From Gnetum montanum (lineage: Eukaryota > Streptophyta > Gnetopsida > Gnetales > Gnetaceae), in contig MNCI01013737.1 of the NCBI GenBank assembly GCA_015680685.1, positions 243,797 through 307,796 on the forward strand: a stretch of 64,000 nt of DNA. The letters are read 5' to 3'. The notes beneath the pieces were generated by a model, which searched no databases, was not told the DNA's origin, and saw nothing but the letters and a program-made list of their open reading frames with translations. Both the position numbers and the translations under genes were made by a program. The stretch's first letter is position 1, and each line of letters begins with the position of its first letter. Shown here in pieces: positions 37,687 through 48,237 of the stretch.

Positions 37687-38412
37687 CAGGTTTTTGACGC
37701 TAGACTCAGGTTGGACGACACGTGGTGCATTGACCGAATGCAAAAGCGTAAAATTTACAAGTGTACAATATGTTACATTTGGTGGGTGTATACGCTGCGT
37801 CTGATGAGCGCAGACTGTGGGTGTATACGCTGGATGTGTTGGGCGTATGCAAATTTGGGCGTAGATGCTGTGGACGCTGAGCATATACGCTAATGTGCTG
37901 AGTGTATATGCTGGGGCGTATATGCTGATGGATGTTGGTGTATACGCTGAGGCATATACACTGATGGTCGTTGCCTTGTGCCGAATCTTGCATTGCAGTG
38001 TTGTTTCCATGCCGTCTTTGGGGATTTTATGTCTGGCGTATACATCTGTTGTACCTGCCGAGCGTACATGTGAGGCGTGCACGTTGGATGCATACACTAT
38101 GCACATATGCTGAGAGTGTCGGACATATACGCTAGGGATGTATGCTGGACATCTACGTTGAGCGTAGAAGCTGTGAACTTGAGCGTATACGCTGGGCGTA
38201 TATGCTGAGAATATACACTTGGGCATATATGCTGGGCGTATACACTAGGCATATACGTTGAGACTGCATACTTAGTAAAAATTAAGCATTTTGGTCTCCG
38301 AAGTTGCCATGTGTGACACCTGATGTAGTTGTGGTCGTCTGTGGGTCCCAGACACCTGCTTCATGTTGGAGAAGTACTAAGCTCAAAATTTTATGGTGTT
38401 TCATTGGCCCCT

Positions 38413-38457
38413 CTTTGTTGATGCTTGGAGGAATCGACCTAAGAAGCGTCGACAAAG
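38413..38457 (-). repeat. LTR 5'-proximal inverted repeat (M)
   Basis: On the minus strand the arms are CTTTGTCGACGCTT and AAGCATCAACAAAG. The inner arm differs from D (GCTT/AAGC versus ATCT/AGAC) yet still pairs. Confidence 0.75.
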
Positions 38458-38474
38458 AAGTGCAAAACCCCACA

Positions 38475-38937
38475 AGCAACTTGATAGAGACCTTGTCCAT
38501 TGCCACTTGACTAGACATCATCGCACCGTGTTCAGTAGTATATGGGATTGAGAGATGTAAACTTTGTGTCTAGATGGGGAAATGGAGATTATAGGGATTA
38601 GGAACTGCCCGAGGGATAGTGCTTGGTAAAGGGGATGGTCTAGTGTGTGTCATGCTAATCCTTATCAATAGCCATGATTTAGCAGACTTGGAATTCAAAC
38701 ATGTGATGTGTGTCCTTTAGCAGAATAAGACTCTTGGTTAGTGTCCAAGAGATCTTGTTGGCAAGGACAAAGCTACGTGATGGTGCGTTGCATTCTTTGG
38801 AGGAACAGGGCCCTTCTTTTGGGGAACCTGTTGGTGGAGAGCCAAAGCCATGCAACTAGATGTTTCCAAATTGTATTTGACATGAGTATTTGGTTTTAAG
38901 ACAACTGCCTTCCCGCCTGGGGCTTATATGGGAAGGG
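38475..38937. other. Element M 3' untranslated region
   Basis: No gene and no A3 array are visible. M appears to have lost the array, or its subfamily lacks it. The region links the pol stop to the LTR. Confidence 0.5.
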
Positions 38938-41900
38938 CTAGTTGGTTGGATTGGCAAGCTTGTTCCCTTCCATATCGGCTAGCTTAAATGCTCTGTTGTC
39001 AAATGCTTTAGTGACCAAGTAAGGCCCTTCCCAGTTAGCTGAGAATTTGTCTAGGTGTTCCCGGATAGCCTTAAGTACAAGGTCGCCTTCTTTGATAGGG
39101 CGCTTATGACTGTCATGTCAATGTCGTCGTTGTTGTTGTTTTTGGTACCATTCGATCTGATCGAGCGTGCATACGCGTTCCTACTCCACCGAGTCTAGGT
39201 CAATGACTCGCAGGTCATTGTTTTGCCCGTCGTCGAGGAGTCTGAAAAGTGTGATCCTTAAAGATGGTACCTATAATTCCAAAGGTAAAACAACTTCTGA
39301 ACCGTAAACAAGACTATATGGTGTTTTACCTGTTGAAGTTCGATGCGCAGTACAGTAGGACCAAAATGCATATACCAATTGTTCGTGCCATCTTCGCTTA
39401 CTTTGGGTAAGCATCCTTTTGAGTATTGTAATGATGGTTTTTTTTGTTGCCTTTGCTTGCCCATTGCTTTGAGGATAATAAGGGAATGAAAACGAGTGTT
39501 TGATCCCTAGGCTGTCACAAAAGGTTTTGGTCTCAGCAATACTAAATTGTGGCCCATTGTCAGTGATGATTATCATGGGAATGCCAAAGCGGGTTACAAT
39601 ATTTTCGAGAATGAAGTTGCACATGTGTTTAGATGTAGTTTTTCAAAGGGAAGTAGCTTCTACCCACTTCATGAAATATTCTGTTGTGGTTATAATAAAA
39701 CTATGCCCCGCAGAAGATGAGGGTGTTATTGGGCCAATAAGGTCCAACCTCCACTTTTGAAAGGGCCACGTGATTTGTGCCGTATACAACTTGTTTGGTG
39801 GGACATGGATTAGATTACTATGTTTTTGACAAGTACTACATGTTTTAGCCCTGGAGAGACAGTCGTATTCCATGTGTGGCCAATAATAGCCTAAGCGTCT
39901 GATCTTTGTTGCCATGGCTATTGGTGCTATATGTCCTTCGCATAGTCCGTCGTGTACTTGTTCGATGATGGTTTGGGCATCGGTACTACTGACGCATGTT
40001 AGCAATATGCCTTCATAGGATCTATGACACAATGTATCCCCTATTAGGGTATACTACTTAGAATGTTTTCGTACTGCATCCTTTTGTGCATTCGTTAGAT
40101 GTTGTGGTGTTTCACCGCGTAGAAGGTATTATTTTATGTCATCATACCATTCTATTGCACGTGTTGTACTAACAGATGTGACCGGCAATGTGTCAAGAGT
40201 ATCCGTTATTGATTCAGCACAATTGATCATGGAGATTGGTAATGCATGGAACATGTCTGGCGATATATTTAATGCTAATGTGCCTAACACGTCTGTAATG
40301 GTGTTATCATTTCCAGAAATGTGTTGCACATCGATGTTTTTAAATCGCCTTATTAAATGTTTTGCCAAGTCACAATATGGTTGTAAGTGTTGGGCTTTAC
40401 ATGCGTAAACATCTATGACTTGGTTTAAGACCAGTTGTGAGTCTCCTCTGACCACAAGCCATGTGATGTCTGAAGTGAGTGCTGCTACGAGACCTCTAAG
40501 GAGACCTTCATACTCTGCTATGTTGTTGGTACAATAGAAGTTGAAACGATAAGAAAAGGTTGGATCTCCCTGGAGGGATAGGTGATGACAGCGGCTGCAC
40601 TTCCCCCTCGAGAGGTGGATGCTCCATCAAAGTTTAGAATGACGTCGTAGTCATTGCGCACTATGTCTATTACGCTTATATTCTCATTCAGGAATTCTGG
40701 ATCTATTATCGCTTGGTCGTGTGTTGGTGACATGGCCATTTGACTTGCTATGGCTTGACCCTTAACTAATGATTGCGGTATGTAGTGCAGGTCAAATTCA
40801 GCTATCATGGCTTTCTAGCGGGCTATCTAACTTGTTTCGTAAATGTTTCCTATGATGGCTCTGAGCACATTATCCTTGCAAATTATGTTAACTTGGTTAT
40901 GGAAGAGGTAATGTCACCATTTCCTTAAAGAAAAGACCAAAGCTAAATATGACCTCTCCACGTCGTTATACCATTTCTCGTGGGCAACTAATGTGTGGCT
41001 TAAATAATATATAGGAACTTTGGTTCCATCATCTTGTTTCAGGCAAAGCATGGACGCAATTGACAAATTAGAAGTGGTAAGGTAGATGTAAAATGGTTTA
41101 TCATTTTGGGGTGGATAAACTGTAGGCAGTCGAGCAAGTGCTGTTTTAATGTTATCAAATGCTTCTTGTGGACTCCATTCTAAATGGACGTTCTTGCGCA
41201 ACAGGTGATTCATAGGTTTTAATTTGTCTATTAGCTTTTCTATGAAATGCTTAATAAACTGTAATCTACCTTGTAGACCTCGAAGTTTGGTAAGATTTCC
41301 TGGTTGTTTTCATGTTTATTATGGCCTTAACCTTATCGGGGTCTACTCGTATCCCTGCTTTTGAGGCTATAAATCCAAGCATTTTGTCTGTCTTGATGCT
41401 GAAGACACATTTCTTTGGGTTGAGTCTCAGTTCGTACATTAAACAACGTTTTAATACTAAGTTGAGATCTTGTACATGTTGTTCCACTATTTTTGATTTA
41501 ACCACAATGTCATCCACGTAATTGTTGAGTGAGTGTAACATGTAATCACTAAAGATAAATGTCATCGCTCTTTGATACATGGCCCCAGCGTTCTTGAGAC
41601 CAAAGGGCATCATTGTATAACAAAAGGTTCCCCATGGTGTCATAAAGGTTGTCCAAAGATGATGCCCCGAATTGATGCATATTTGATTGTATCCTGAGAA
41701 GCTGTTCATAAAAGATAATAAGGCATGCCCGGTAGTTGAGTCAACAAGTTGATCGATGCTGGGTAGAGGAAAATCATCTTTTATGGTTGCAACATTTAAA
41801 TCCCGGAAGTCAATGCATAAGCAAATGCTTCCGTTCTTCTTCGGGACAATGACCATGTTGGATACCCACTTGGCATAATCAACAGCTCGGATGAAACTAG

Positions 41901-42392
41901 CCTGATAAAGCTTGGTGATCTCATCACGAACTGCCAATGCCACCTCGGGTTTAACCTTTCATGCCTTTTGTTTTACCGGTCTCAGTTTTTGATCAAGAAT
42001 AATGTTATGCTAGACAATTCGAGGATCTAGTCCAGGCATGTCTGTGTAAGACCAAGCGAATGTTTTCATGTTTTCCCTAAGCACGTTCTCAATGTCTTTG
42101 GCTAATTGCGGTTGTAGTAATGTGCTTAATTTTAATATTTTAATTTCCCCATTGGGCATGGTGATGGGGGTTTTGTTCAATGGGTCTTCGGTGATATTTT
42201 TGGCTTCTATGTTGAGGGATTTTGTCATACCTTTGTAGTTGTCTATTGTTTGCTTTGTTGAGGCTATGACTATGTCATCCGTTGATGAACTTAAGTGGAT
42301 GAGGTTTATGTTGATGTCCCTTACAATTTTGCCATATGGTCCATTGATAATTAATGGTTTGGTTAAGTGTTAGCAATCCATCAGGCTTGCTC
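38938..42392 (-). pseudogene. Element M: pol remnant (RT, RNase H, aRNH, integrase)
   Basis: This is the best-preserved pol here. From the putative 3' splice site at 42,393 the frame runs through a leader into RT (about 42,230-41,270; YVDD at 41,509-41,520 read in reverse). The gag-pol RNase H is at 41,213-40,914. The aRNH is at 40,808-40,129 with intact FDGAST. The integrase zinc finger is at about 40,032-39,840 (H-x6-H...C-x2-C: HDGLCEGH, CSTC). The core is at 39,800-39,271 with LDLIGP and TDNGPQF, but the Glu is Lys (NGQAKATKK). The C-terminal tail ends at a TAG at 38,938-38,940 where B has sense codons. There are few stops. It belongs to a different subfamily from B, C and D and is closest to A. 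Confidence 0.93.
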
Positions 42393-42410
42393 CTGCCAAT
42401 AAACAGAGAG
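42393..42410 (-). promoter_or_regulatory. Putative sense-strand 3' splice site before RT (element M)
   Basis: On the minus strand this reads TTTATTGGCAG|GAGCAAGC after a CTCTCTG pyrimidine run, aligned with B 8427 and C 16,516. Confidence 0.5.
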
Positions 42411-42479
42411 CTGAATGAGCTAATGGGTATCATTCTATGTTCTTTGGTAATTTTAGATTATGTGTTGGTAATTTTAGAT

Positions 42480-42680
42480 TATGTGTACATGCATGATGGT
42501 GGATTATCGTCACACCAAGACACATGGTAGTTTAAGGCCATACCGGGCCGTAGGTGGTAATTTAATGCCTTACTGGGCTGAATGTAATTCATGGGTGGTA
42601 GTTTAAAGCCTTACCAGGCCGTAATGGGTTCGTATGTGACAGTTTAAGGCCGTACTGAGCTGTAATGGCAGTTTACGCTG
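42480..42680 (-). repeat. A2 array upstream of RT (element M)
   Basis: About five units on the minus strand have cores like GGCCTTAAACTACCA, spaced 27-45 bp. It lies between RT and the promoter of the antisense gene. Confidence 0.75.
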
Positions 42681-42882
42681 TAATGTTTGGCGTAAACACA
42701 TGAAATGGGGCTCACAGGGGGAACTGGGACGTAGTAATTTTGTTTGTATTTTAAATATATATATTTTTTATTATTATTTTAAGCAAATTTCAACAAAAAA
42801 TAAATAAAAAGGCAAAAAGGAGATAGAAAGAGCAAGTTGGGAGGCGGCAGCGTAAGCGGCAGCAGCAGCGAAGGCGAAGCGC

Positions 42883-42890
42883 TATATAAA
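42883..42890 (+). promoter_or_regulatory. TATA box of the antisense cassette gene (M)
   Basis: TATATAAA lies within GCGCTATATAAAGGAGGGGG, preceded by a GC/AG-rich stretch and followed about 260 bp later by the exon 1 ATG. Its orientation is opposite to M's LTR promoter. Confidence 0.6.
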
Positions 42891-43153
42891 GGAGGGGGAC
42901 ATCATTTTTTGTTACTTTACGTTGTGAGTGTAACCGGCTGAGCATAAAATTTATAGTGTAAGCTTCCCAGCATAAGCGTAAACTATCAAACCCTGGCGTA
43001 AGCGTAAACCTGATCTTTAGCATACCCAAACCCTGAGCGTAGACACCAAAGACCAAACCTTAGCATAGACGCAGAGCATAGAAGTTCCAGCATCGGCGTA
43101 AAGAGTTCCAACCTTTAGCGTAAACTGTTAATCTTAGCGTAGAAGATGCTAAG
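42891..43153 (+). other. 5' leader of the antisense gene, rich in GCGTAA/GCGTAG words
   Basis: Short words AGCGTAAAC, GCGTAGAC and GCATAGAC recur every 15-25 bp. No frame is open. These words resemble U3 of the M LTR. Confidence 0.5.
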
Positions 43154-46100
43154 ATGGGCAAAGGCAAGGAAGTAGAAGGGCAGGGGAGGAAGGGACCTGA
43201 CTTGACCTTCGGAGAGGAGACCGAAGCCATGCCGCAGTGCCTGCCTAGGTCAAGGATTCCATCATGGCCTGGATCATCACACAGGTAGGCTCTGATTCTA
43301 TCTTTGTTAGTTATTTTTGCTTGTGCGTGCTTAGCGTAGATAGTCTCATAGAGGGTTTCGGTGTATACGTTGAGCGTAAAGAGTTTAGCATAGAGACTTC
43401 GGCGTATACGCCGAGCGTAAATTCACAGTGTAAAGTCGGATTAGCGTACTGTTAGTGTAATCTATTTTATCAGCGCACAACATAAACACTTTTTCTTGTT
43501 CAAAGCGTAGACGATTGTATCAGCGTAGACTACGACGTAATAAGTTTTCTATGCACGAAGTTCTGTTTTATCAGCGTAAGTTTCTGTTTCATCAGCGTAG
43601 ATGATCTACGCTGTGATGGCATATACGTTGAGGGTTCCTTCAGCGTATACGCTGAGCGTACACAGTTGTCTTTTTAAGTATGATACAACATAGACTTATT
43701 TTTCATGTTTTCGGTGTAAACTATTTGTTCAGTGTCAAGCGTAGACTATTTACACTAATAGCCTCTGTGGCGTATACGCTGAGGGTTTCTTCAGCGTATA
43801 CGCTGAGAGTAAGAGGTTCGGGTGACAGTGTAAATAGTTGGTTGTCAACGTATACATCGGGTCAGGCAGTGTATACACTGAGCATAAACGAATTTTGATA
43901 GCATATACGCTAGGTTTAGTAGTGTATACGCTGAGTATAAACAAATTTTGACAATGTATACGCTAGGTTTAGCAGTGTATACACCAAGCCTAAACAGTTA
44001 GGAAATTTTCTAAGTGTCAGTCTACGATGTGAACTTTTGTTTTTCGCGTTGTTTTGGTGCATGGCTGATTTATCGTGGCATCTTGATTGCTTGCAGGGAT
44101 AGTAATCCTTTTCTCCTCATTATTGAGCTCGTTGGGGTGCTAACATGGTTTGGCCCCATTGAGGCTGATGAGCCTACCTCGGACCTAACTGTGAACAACA
44201 ATGGGGTCTGGTTCAGAGAAGGTGCATGTGAATTCCTGGCCTTCATGCTAGACAACTTCGAAGTGGTGATCTGGTCGCAGCTAAGTGAACTGGTGGCACG
44301 AAGTGTGCTTGAGGCAATGCTGTCGAGAGCTACGGAGGATGTCATGGTCTTCATAGAAGACATTGACGAGGGGCCATTTGTTAACGAGGATGGTTCTACC
44401 CATGGGCCCAGGTTTACATGTCCATTAGCGCGCATGTGGGCACAGTTGCCACAAGGGTTGGACTACCTTAACAACACTCTATTCATAGCTGCACATGCGC
44501 ACACATTGTTCCAGAATCCCCTTGGCACCGTGTACCGGGTGGATAGGTAGGACCATTTAATTTTTTTGTTTCTTTTCGTTGTTTGGTATCTGTTTTTGTT
44601 TTGACATCTGTTTGTTTGTAGGCCTAAAGTTAACCCGGACAGAACATGTGTTGAGGATGAAGGGCTAGCTCTTGCTTGCACTGCTCTAGAGGCTTTTATG
44701 GTGGATCCCACCCTTCATGGAACCGTATTGGATCAAATGAAAGGTGCTATCGTTCATTTTCATAAATAGTTCTCTAGAGCATTCGTGATGTGCAAAGCTC
44801 GTGGGTGGCTACATGAAGACTAGTCAGACAAGGGACCAGCCTTTCCCCGTGACCCCGATAGCACATCCAAGTCGACAACTAACGGTAAATGACAACATTT
44901 CCTAGATGTGCCAACGTTTTTGTTCAACTGTCAGGAGTTATACTAACAATCTCAAATTGTATTTGCAGTTGATGTACCTCCTGGCGGGGATCTGGTTACA
45001 ACGGGCCGAACTAAGACTATGTTGTCGATGAAGTTCGGAGAGGTTAGTAAGTCCAAAAAGTGGTTGCATAACCATGCCCTGCCATCTATTGTTCGTTGCT
45101 TAGACAATGTCGGCCTCATGGAGCTTTTCACGACCCCGAGTCCTGATGTATCAATTGTAGAAATGATCAGGATTGTGGATTCTTTTAATGAGTCTATCTC
45201 CTACTACAGCACCTGAATTAAGGGTGTTAAGGTAGTTTTCCATCTATCGCCTGAGTTCTTTTCAAACTTATTTGGGGCATCGGTAGATGGCATAAGTGTA
45301 GTTTTAGACAGGGCTCATAAAGAGCTCCAAATGGTGTGTGAATTGGAGGACTGGCTGGGCGTGGCCAAGGGTGCCAAGGGATTCCTGATGCAGGGGAAAG
45401 CAAAGGTTAAGGAGGTAAATGAACTATATCCCCTATTTAGGGCACGGGTATTCCCCAAAACCCTTTCCCAGGTACAGAGTCTTGGGGTTGAGGCTGTACG
45501 TATCATGCGAACTATCCTGGAAACTGGAATGCGCTATAACTGGGCTAAATTTTTGTTGTCGGGCATGCACAAGGAGATAGTGTGATTGCACTTGAATGTT
45601 GAGGCACAATCCCACTTCACTTTTCCCTTCTTTGCCAGTTACCTTCGGTGCTTTGTCGAGTTTCTGGTAGTTCACGTAGATAAAAAGTTTGTTCTATGGG
45701 ATCAGGGTCAACTATCCCGTCCGTGGATCAATCACTTATTTGAAATAGTGAAGTCCTAAGATGCTCCTGAGGGCATTGATGAGTCCGTGTCTATCAAAAT
45801 AGGGGGATTGTCTGGTACGTCAATCCACACCCATGACAGTTTGGGATTGGAACCAGATGATGTACCCTATACTGCGAGAAGAGTGGAACGGGTCATCAAG
45901 GAAACTATTGGCCAGGCCAAATTGAAGCTGAAAAGACGCGAACGCCCAACTAAGGAGGTCTCGAATGTGAGCGAGCCAAGAGTGATGCGCATAAGATTTA
46001 AGATGCTTGGTAAGTAGACTTCGCCCGCCTATTATTTTACTATTTTCATTTCACTCATAATTTTTTCTTCAATCGCTTACATGTCACTGATACCTTTGGC

Positions 46101-47702
46101 TTGATTTGAGAAGTGAGGAAGCAGGCTTTAGAAATGATCACTGACGAGGAGGAGACCAACACAGAGTGGAATAATGAGGAGGAAAATGTGGAGAAGGATC
46201 AGGGAGGAGGAACAGAGGAGTTAAAGGAAAACACAACAGAAACTAAACCGTTGGATGATCGAGGTGGTATCGATTAAGTGTTCAGTAGCTTTCTTAAGGG
46301 AAAGCTGGACTTGGGCGATCCCCCGGAAGGTGACAAGGAGCACAATATGTTTTCTTTTATTTTTATTTTATATCACTTCATTAGTTATCATTTCCATGGT
46401 ATTTTATTTTCATATTTTCATTTCTTCTAGATGAAGGCAGCAAAACCAGGACGGTGTAGTTAGACGTACCCATGAAGACGGTTCCTCCTAAGAGAACTAC
46501 GGAGGTTAGTTTGTCCTGCACCCATGAGCCATTTACTTGGATAGAAATGCCAAGTAAGAAGGATTTTGTGGCTGGAATCGCTGAAGAGGTTGTTGAACAA
46601 ACTCAGGAGGTCCACCCTGAAATAGGTATAACGTTTTTTTTCTTTTGAATCGTTTGTCGTTTTAAAGTTTCGCACCTTGTTCATGTTGTCTTAACGTTTG
46701 TTCTTTTCGTGTGCATAGGTGCCAAATTGAGGTGGGATCCCTCTGAGAGCATCAGCATAGAGAGTTTACCCTCACTATCCCCAGAGGTGGAGCAGGTGCC
46801 AACACCTACTTATAAGGAGGTTGCGGAAGGTCTTGTGCACAACGCCAAGTCATTGTGGACCTGTAGACATTCTGTCAAACAGTTGTGGCTGCAGATCTAG
46901 GTAAAGGAAAGGGAAGTCTCCAAATTTTCAGTTGAACGTGATGATCTTAAGGCTCGGTACGAGTTCGCCACTGCTAAACTAAGCGGTGATTGCTCTTGGC
47001 AAATGTCTGAGGTTACGTATACAAGATATTGGAATCTTCTAAATCATCATGCGTCACTGACTTGGAGAATGGCAGAGCGTAAAGCCCAAATCGATCTCCT
47101 GAACGTCAAATGTCAAGATTGGAAAGCCTTTGCTTCCAAGGTTCGCAAGTGGGGTTAGGATGAGAAGAACCACAAACATAACTATAAAAAATCATTAAAA
47201 GAAGTATGCATTGAAAAGCGGCAACTAGAAATGTTTGTGGAGGATTTGAGTTTACGCTCTACTTTTGATACTTTTGCCCAAAACACAACTGTCGAGATGG
47301 AGTCGCCTACCAAGGTGATTACAATTGCTTCTGGGGAAGTGTCTGTGGGTGAATTCCCTCTGAAGCGTCCTACCTGGTCAGCTGTTGACAAGGGGAAAAC
47401 CTTGGCAGATGTCGACCTAGGCCTCGATGGGACAGATTGGGCCAGTGCCTCAGAGGAGGAGATCCTTCATCACCTAGAATTTGGCTTAGGGGGATCTCCT
47501 ATGGTAAGTGTTTGTCATTATGAAATTGATTTGCTAAATAATGTTTGAAATTTTGACGCTCTCTTGTTCTTATATTGGTTGTCTCATTTTGTGTTTTTAG
47601 GATGAAGGTGGTTACGATGTCCAAGAAGCTGGCCCCAGTGGAGTGGGGGCCCCTGACACCAATGGATCTAAAGGGAACGATCCTCCCATCCCAGATGCTT
47701 AG
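43154..47702 (+). pseudogene. Antisense cassette gene of element M: eight-exon FCP1-like HAD/plant-transposon-like protein, with stops
   Basis: This gene lies inside minus-strand element M between PR and RT, on the opposite strand. Inferred exons are 43,154-43,284; 44,097-44,546; 44,622-44,884; 44,969-46,009; 46,111-about 46,347; 46,431-46,625; 46,719-47,503; 47,601-47,702. Nearly all borders are GT-AG (for example CACAG|GTAGGC, TTGCAG|G, CTTG|GTAAGT). Phases agree, so about 1,050 codons read through with about nine stops, mostly Trp- or Gln-like positions. Exon 2 is an FCP1/NLI-type HAD phosphatase fold (IELVGVL; FLAFML-NFEVVIWSQL; LNNTLFIA). Its catalytic DxD has become E-x-V and the later acidic pair is AA, so activity is unlikely. 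Exons 3-4 resemble the putative plant transposon protein family (VKVVFHLSPEFFSNLFG); this is a low-confidence match. Exon 5 is acidic and exon 7 helical. Role unknown. Confidence 0.72.
43640..43806 (+). repeat. TCAGCGTATACGCTGA palindromes in intron 1 of the antisense gene
   Basis: Perfect 16-bp palindromes lie at 43,640-43,655 and 43,791-43,806, with many variants from 43,340 to 43,990. The same GCGTATACGC decamer fills U3 of the M LTR. Confidence 0.85.
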
Positions 47703-47999
47703 TTTTTTAGTTTTTTTAGTTTTTTAGTTTTGTTTTTTTGCTTTATGGAACCATTCTGTCTCAAATTGACATGGGAATTGTAAATTGAAAATTTTGAGGT
47801 ATTTAACAGATGGACGAGAACAGTTAACTCTTGTAATTGTACATCATTGCATATAATAAAATTTTTTTGGTTGATTTTAAGTTTAATTGCACACACAACA
47901 CGACAATATAAAATGTTTTGGTTCACTTTTCTGTTTTAAGTGTAACGCGCGGATGTAATTATAAATGACAAGCGAAAAAGGAAAACAAAGTGAATGAAC

Positions 48000-48231
48000 T
48001 AGTTTAAGGCCATTTCGGGCCACATGTGTAACCAGGGAATATTTCGGATGACACAAATAGGTTTCTTAGTTGACCGACCATTGCTGATCGGGGCTAGTTT
48101 TATGTCGTTGTGGACATGATAGTTTAACGTCGTCCCAGGCAGGGAGTGTAGTTTAATGTTTTTTCTGATTTGTTGTATTTTAATGTCATTTCGGACGAGT
48201 TGTAGTTTAACGTCGTTTCGGACGTGTTGAG
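48000..48231 (-). repeat. A1 array between protease and the antisense gene (element M)
   Basis: About six units, several near 27 bp, read on the minus strand as CGTCCGAAACGACGTTAAACTACAA. This is very similar to units of A3 in B (GTCCGCTACGACGTAAAACTA). It separates the stop codons of two converging genes. Confidence 0.8.
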
Positions 48232-48237
48232 ATGGTA

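Larger units (their letters stand above)
37101..38474 (-). mobile_element. LTR of the M subfamily (1374 bp), probably M's 3' LTR
   Basis: On the minus strand it starts TGTGGGGTTTTGCAC and ends TTCGGACGATACA. It has the inverted repeat (38,413-38,457), the conserved GAGGGGCCAATGAAACACC block and a TATA box (37,680-37,686). U3 is full of GCGTATACGCTG variants between about 37,780 and 38,260. It lies downstream of M pol in the same orientation, so it is best read as M's 3' LTR. AGCAA occurs on both sides (37,096-37,100 and 38,475-38,479), so a solo LTR cannot be excluded. Confidence 0.8.

Noticed and set aside
37663-38226. 187-codon minus-strand frame rich in YTPSVYA-like repeats
   Set aside because: It is a translation of the GCGTATAC repeats in U3 of the M LTR; there is no start context and no family.
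44014-44550. Exon 2 as an intact single-exon gene starting at the ATG at 44,014
   Set aside because: Residues before 44,097 have no counterpart in C or F, and a TTGCAG acceptor at 44,096 joins in phase with exon 1.
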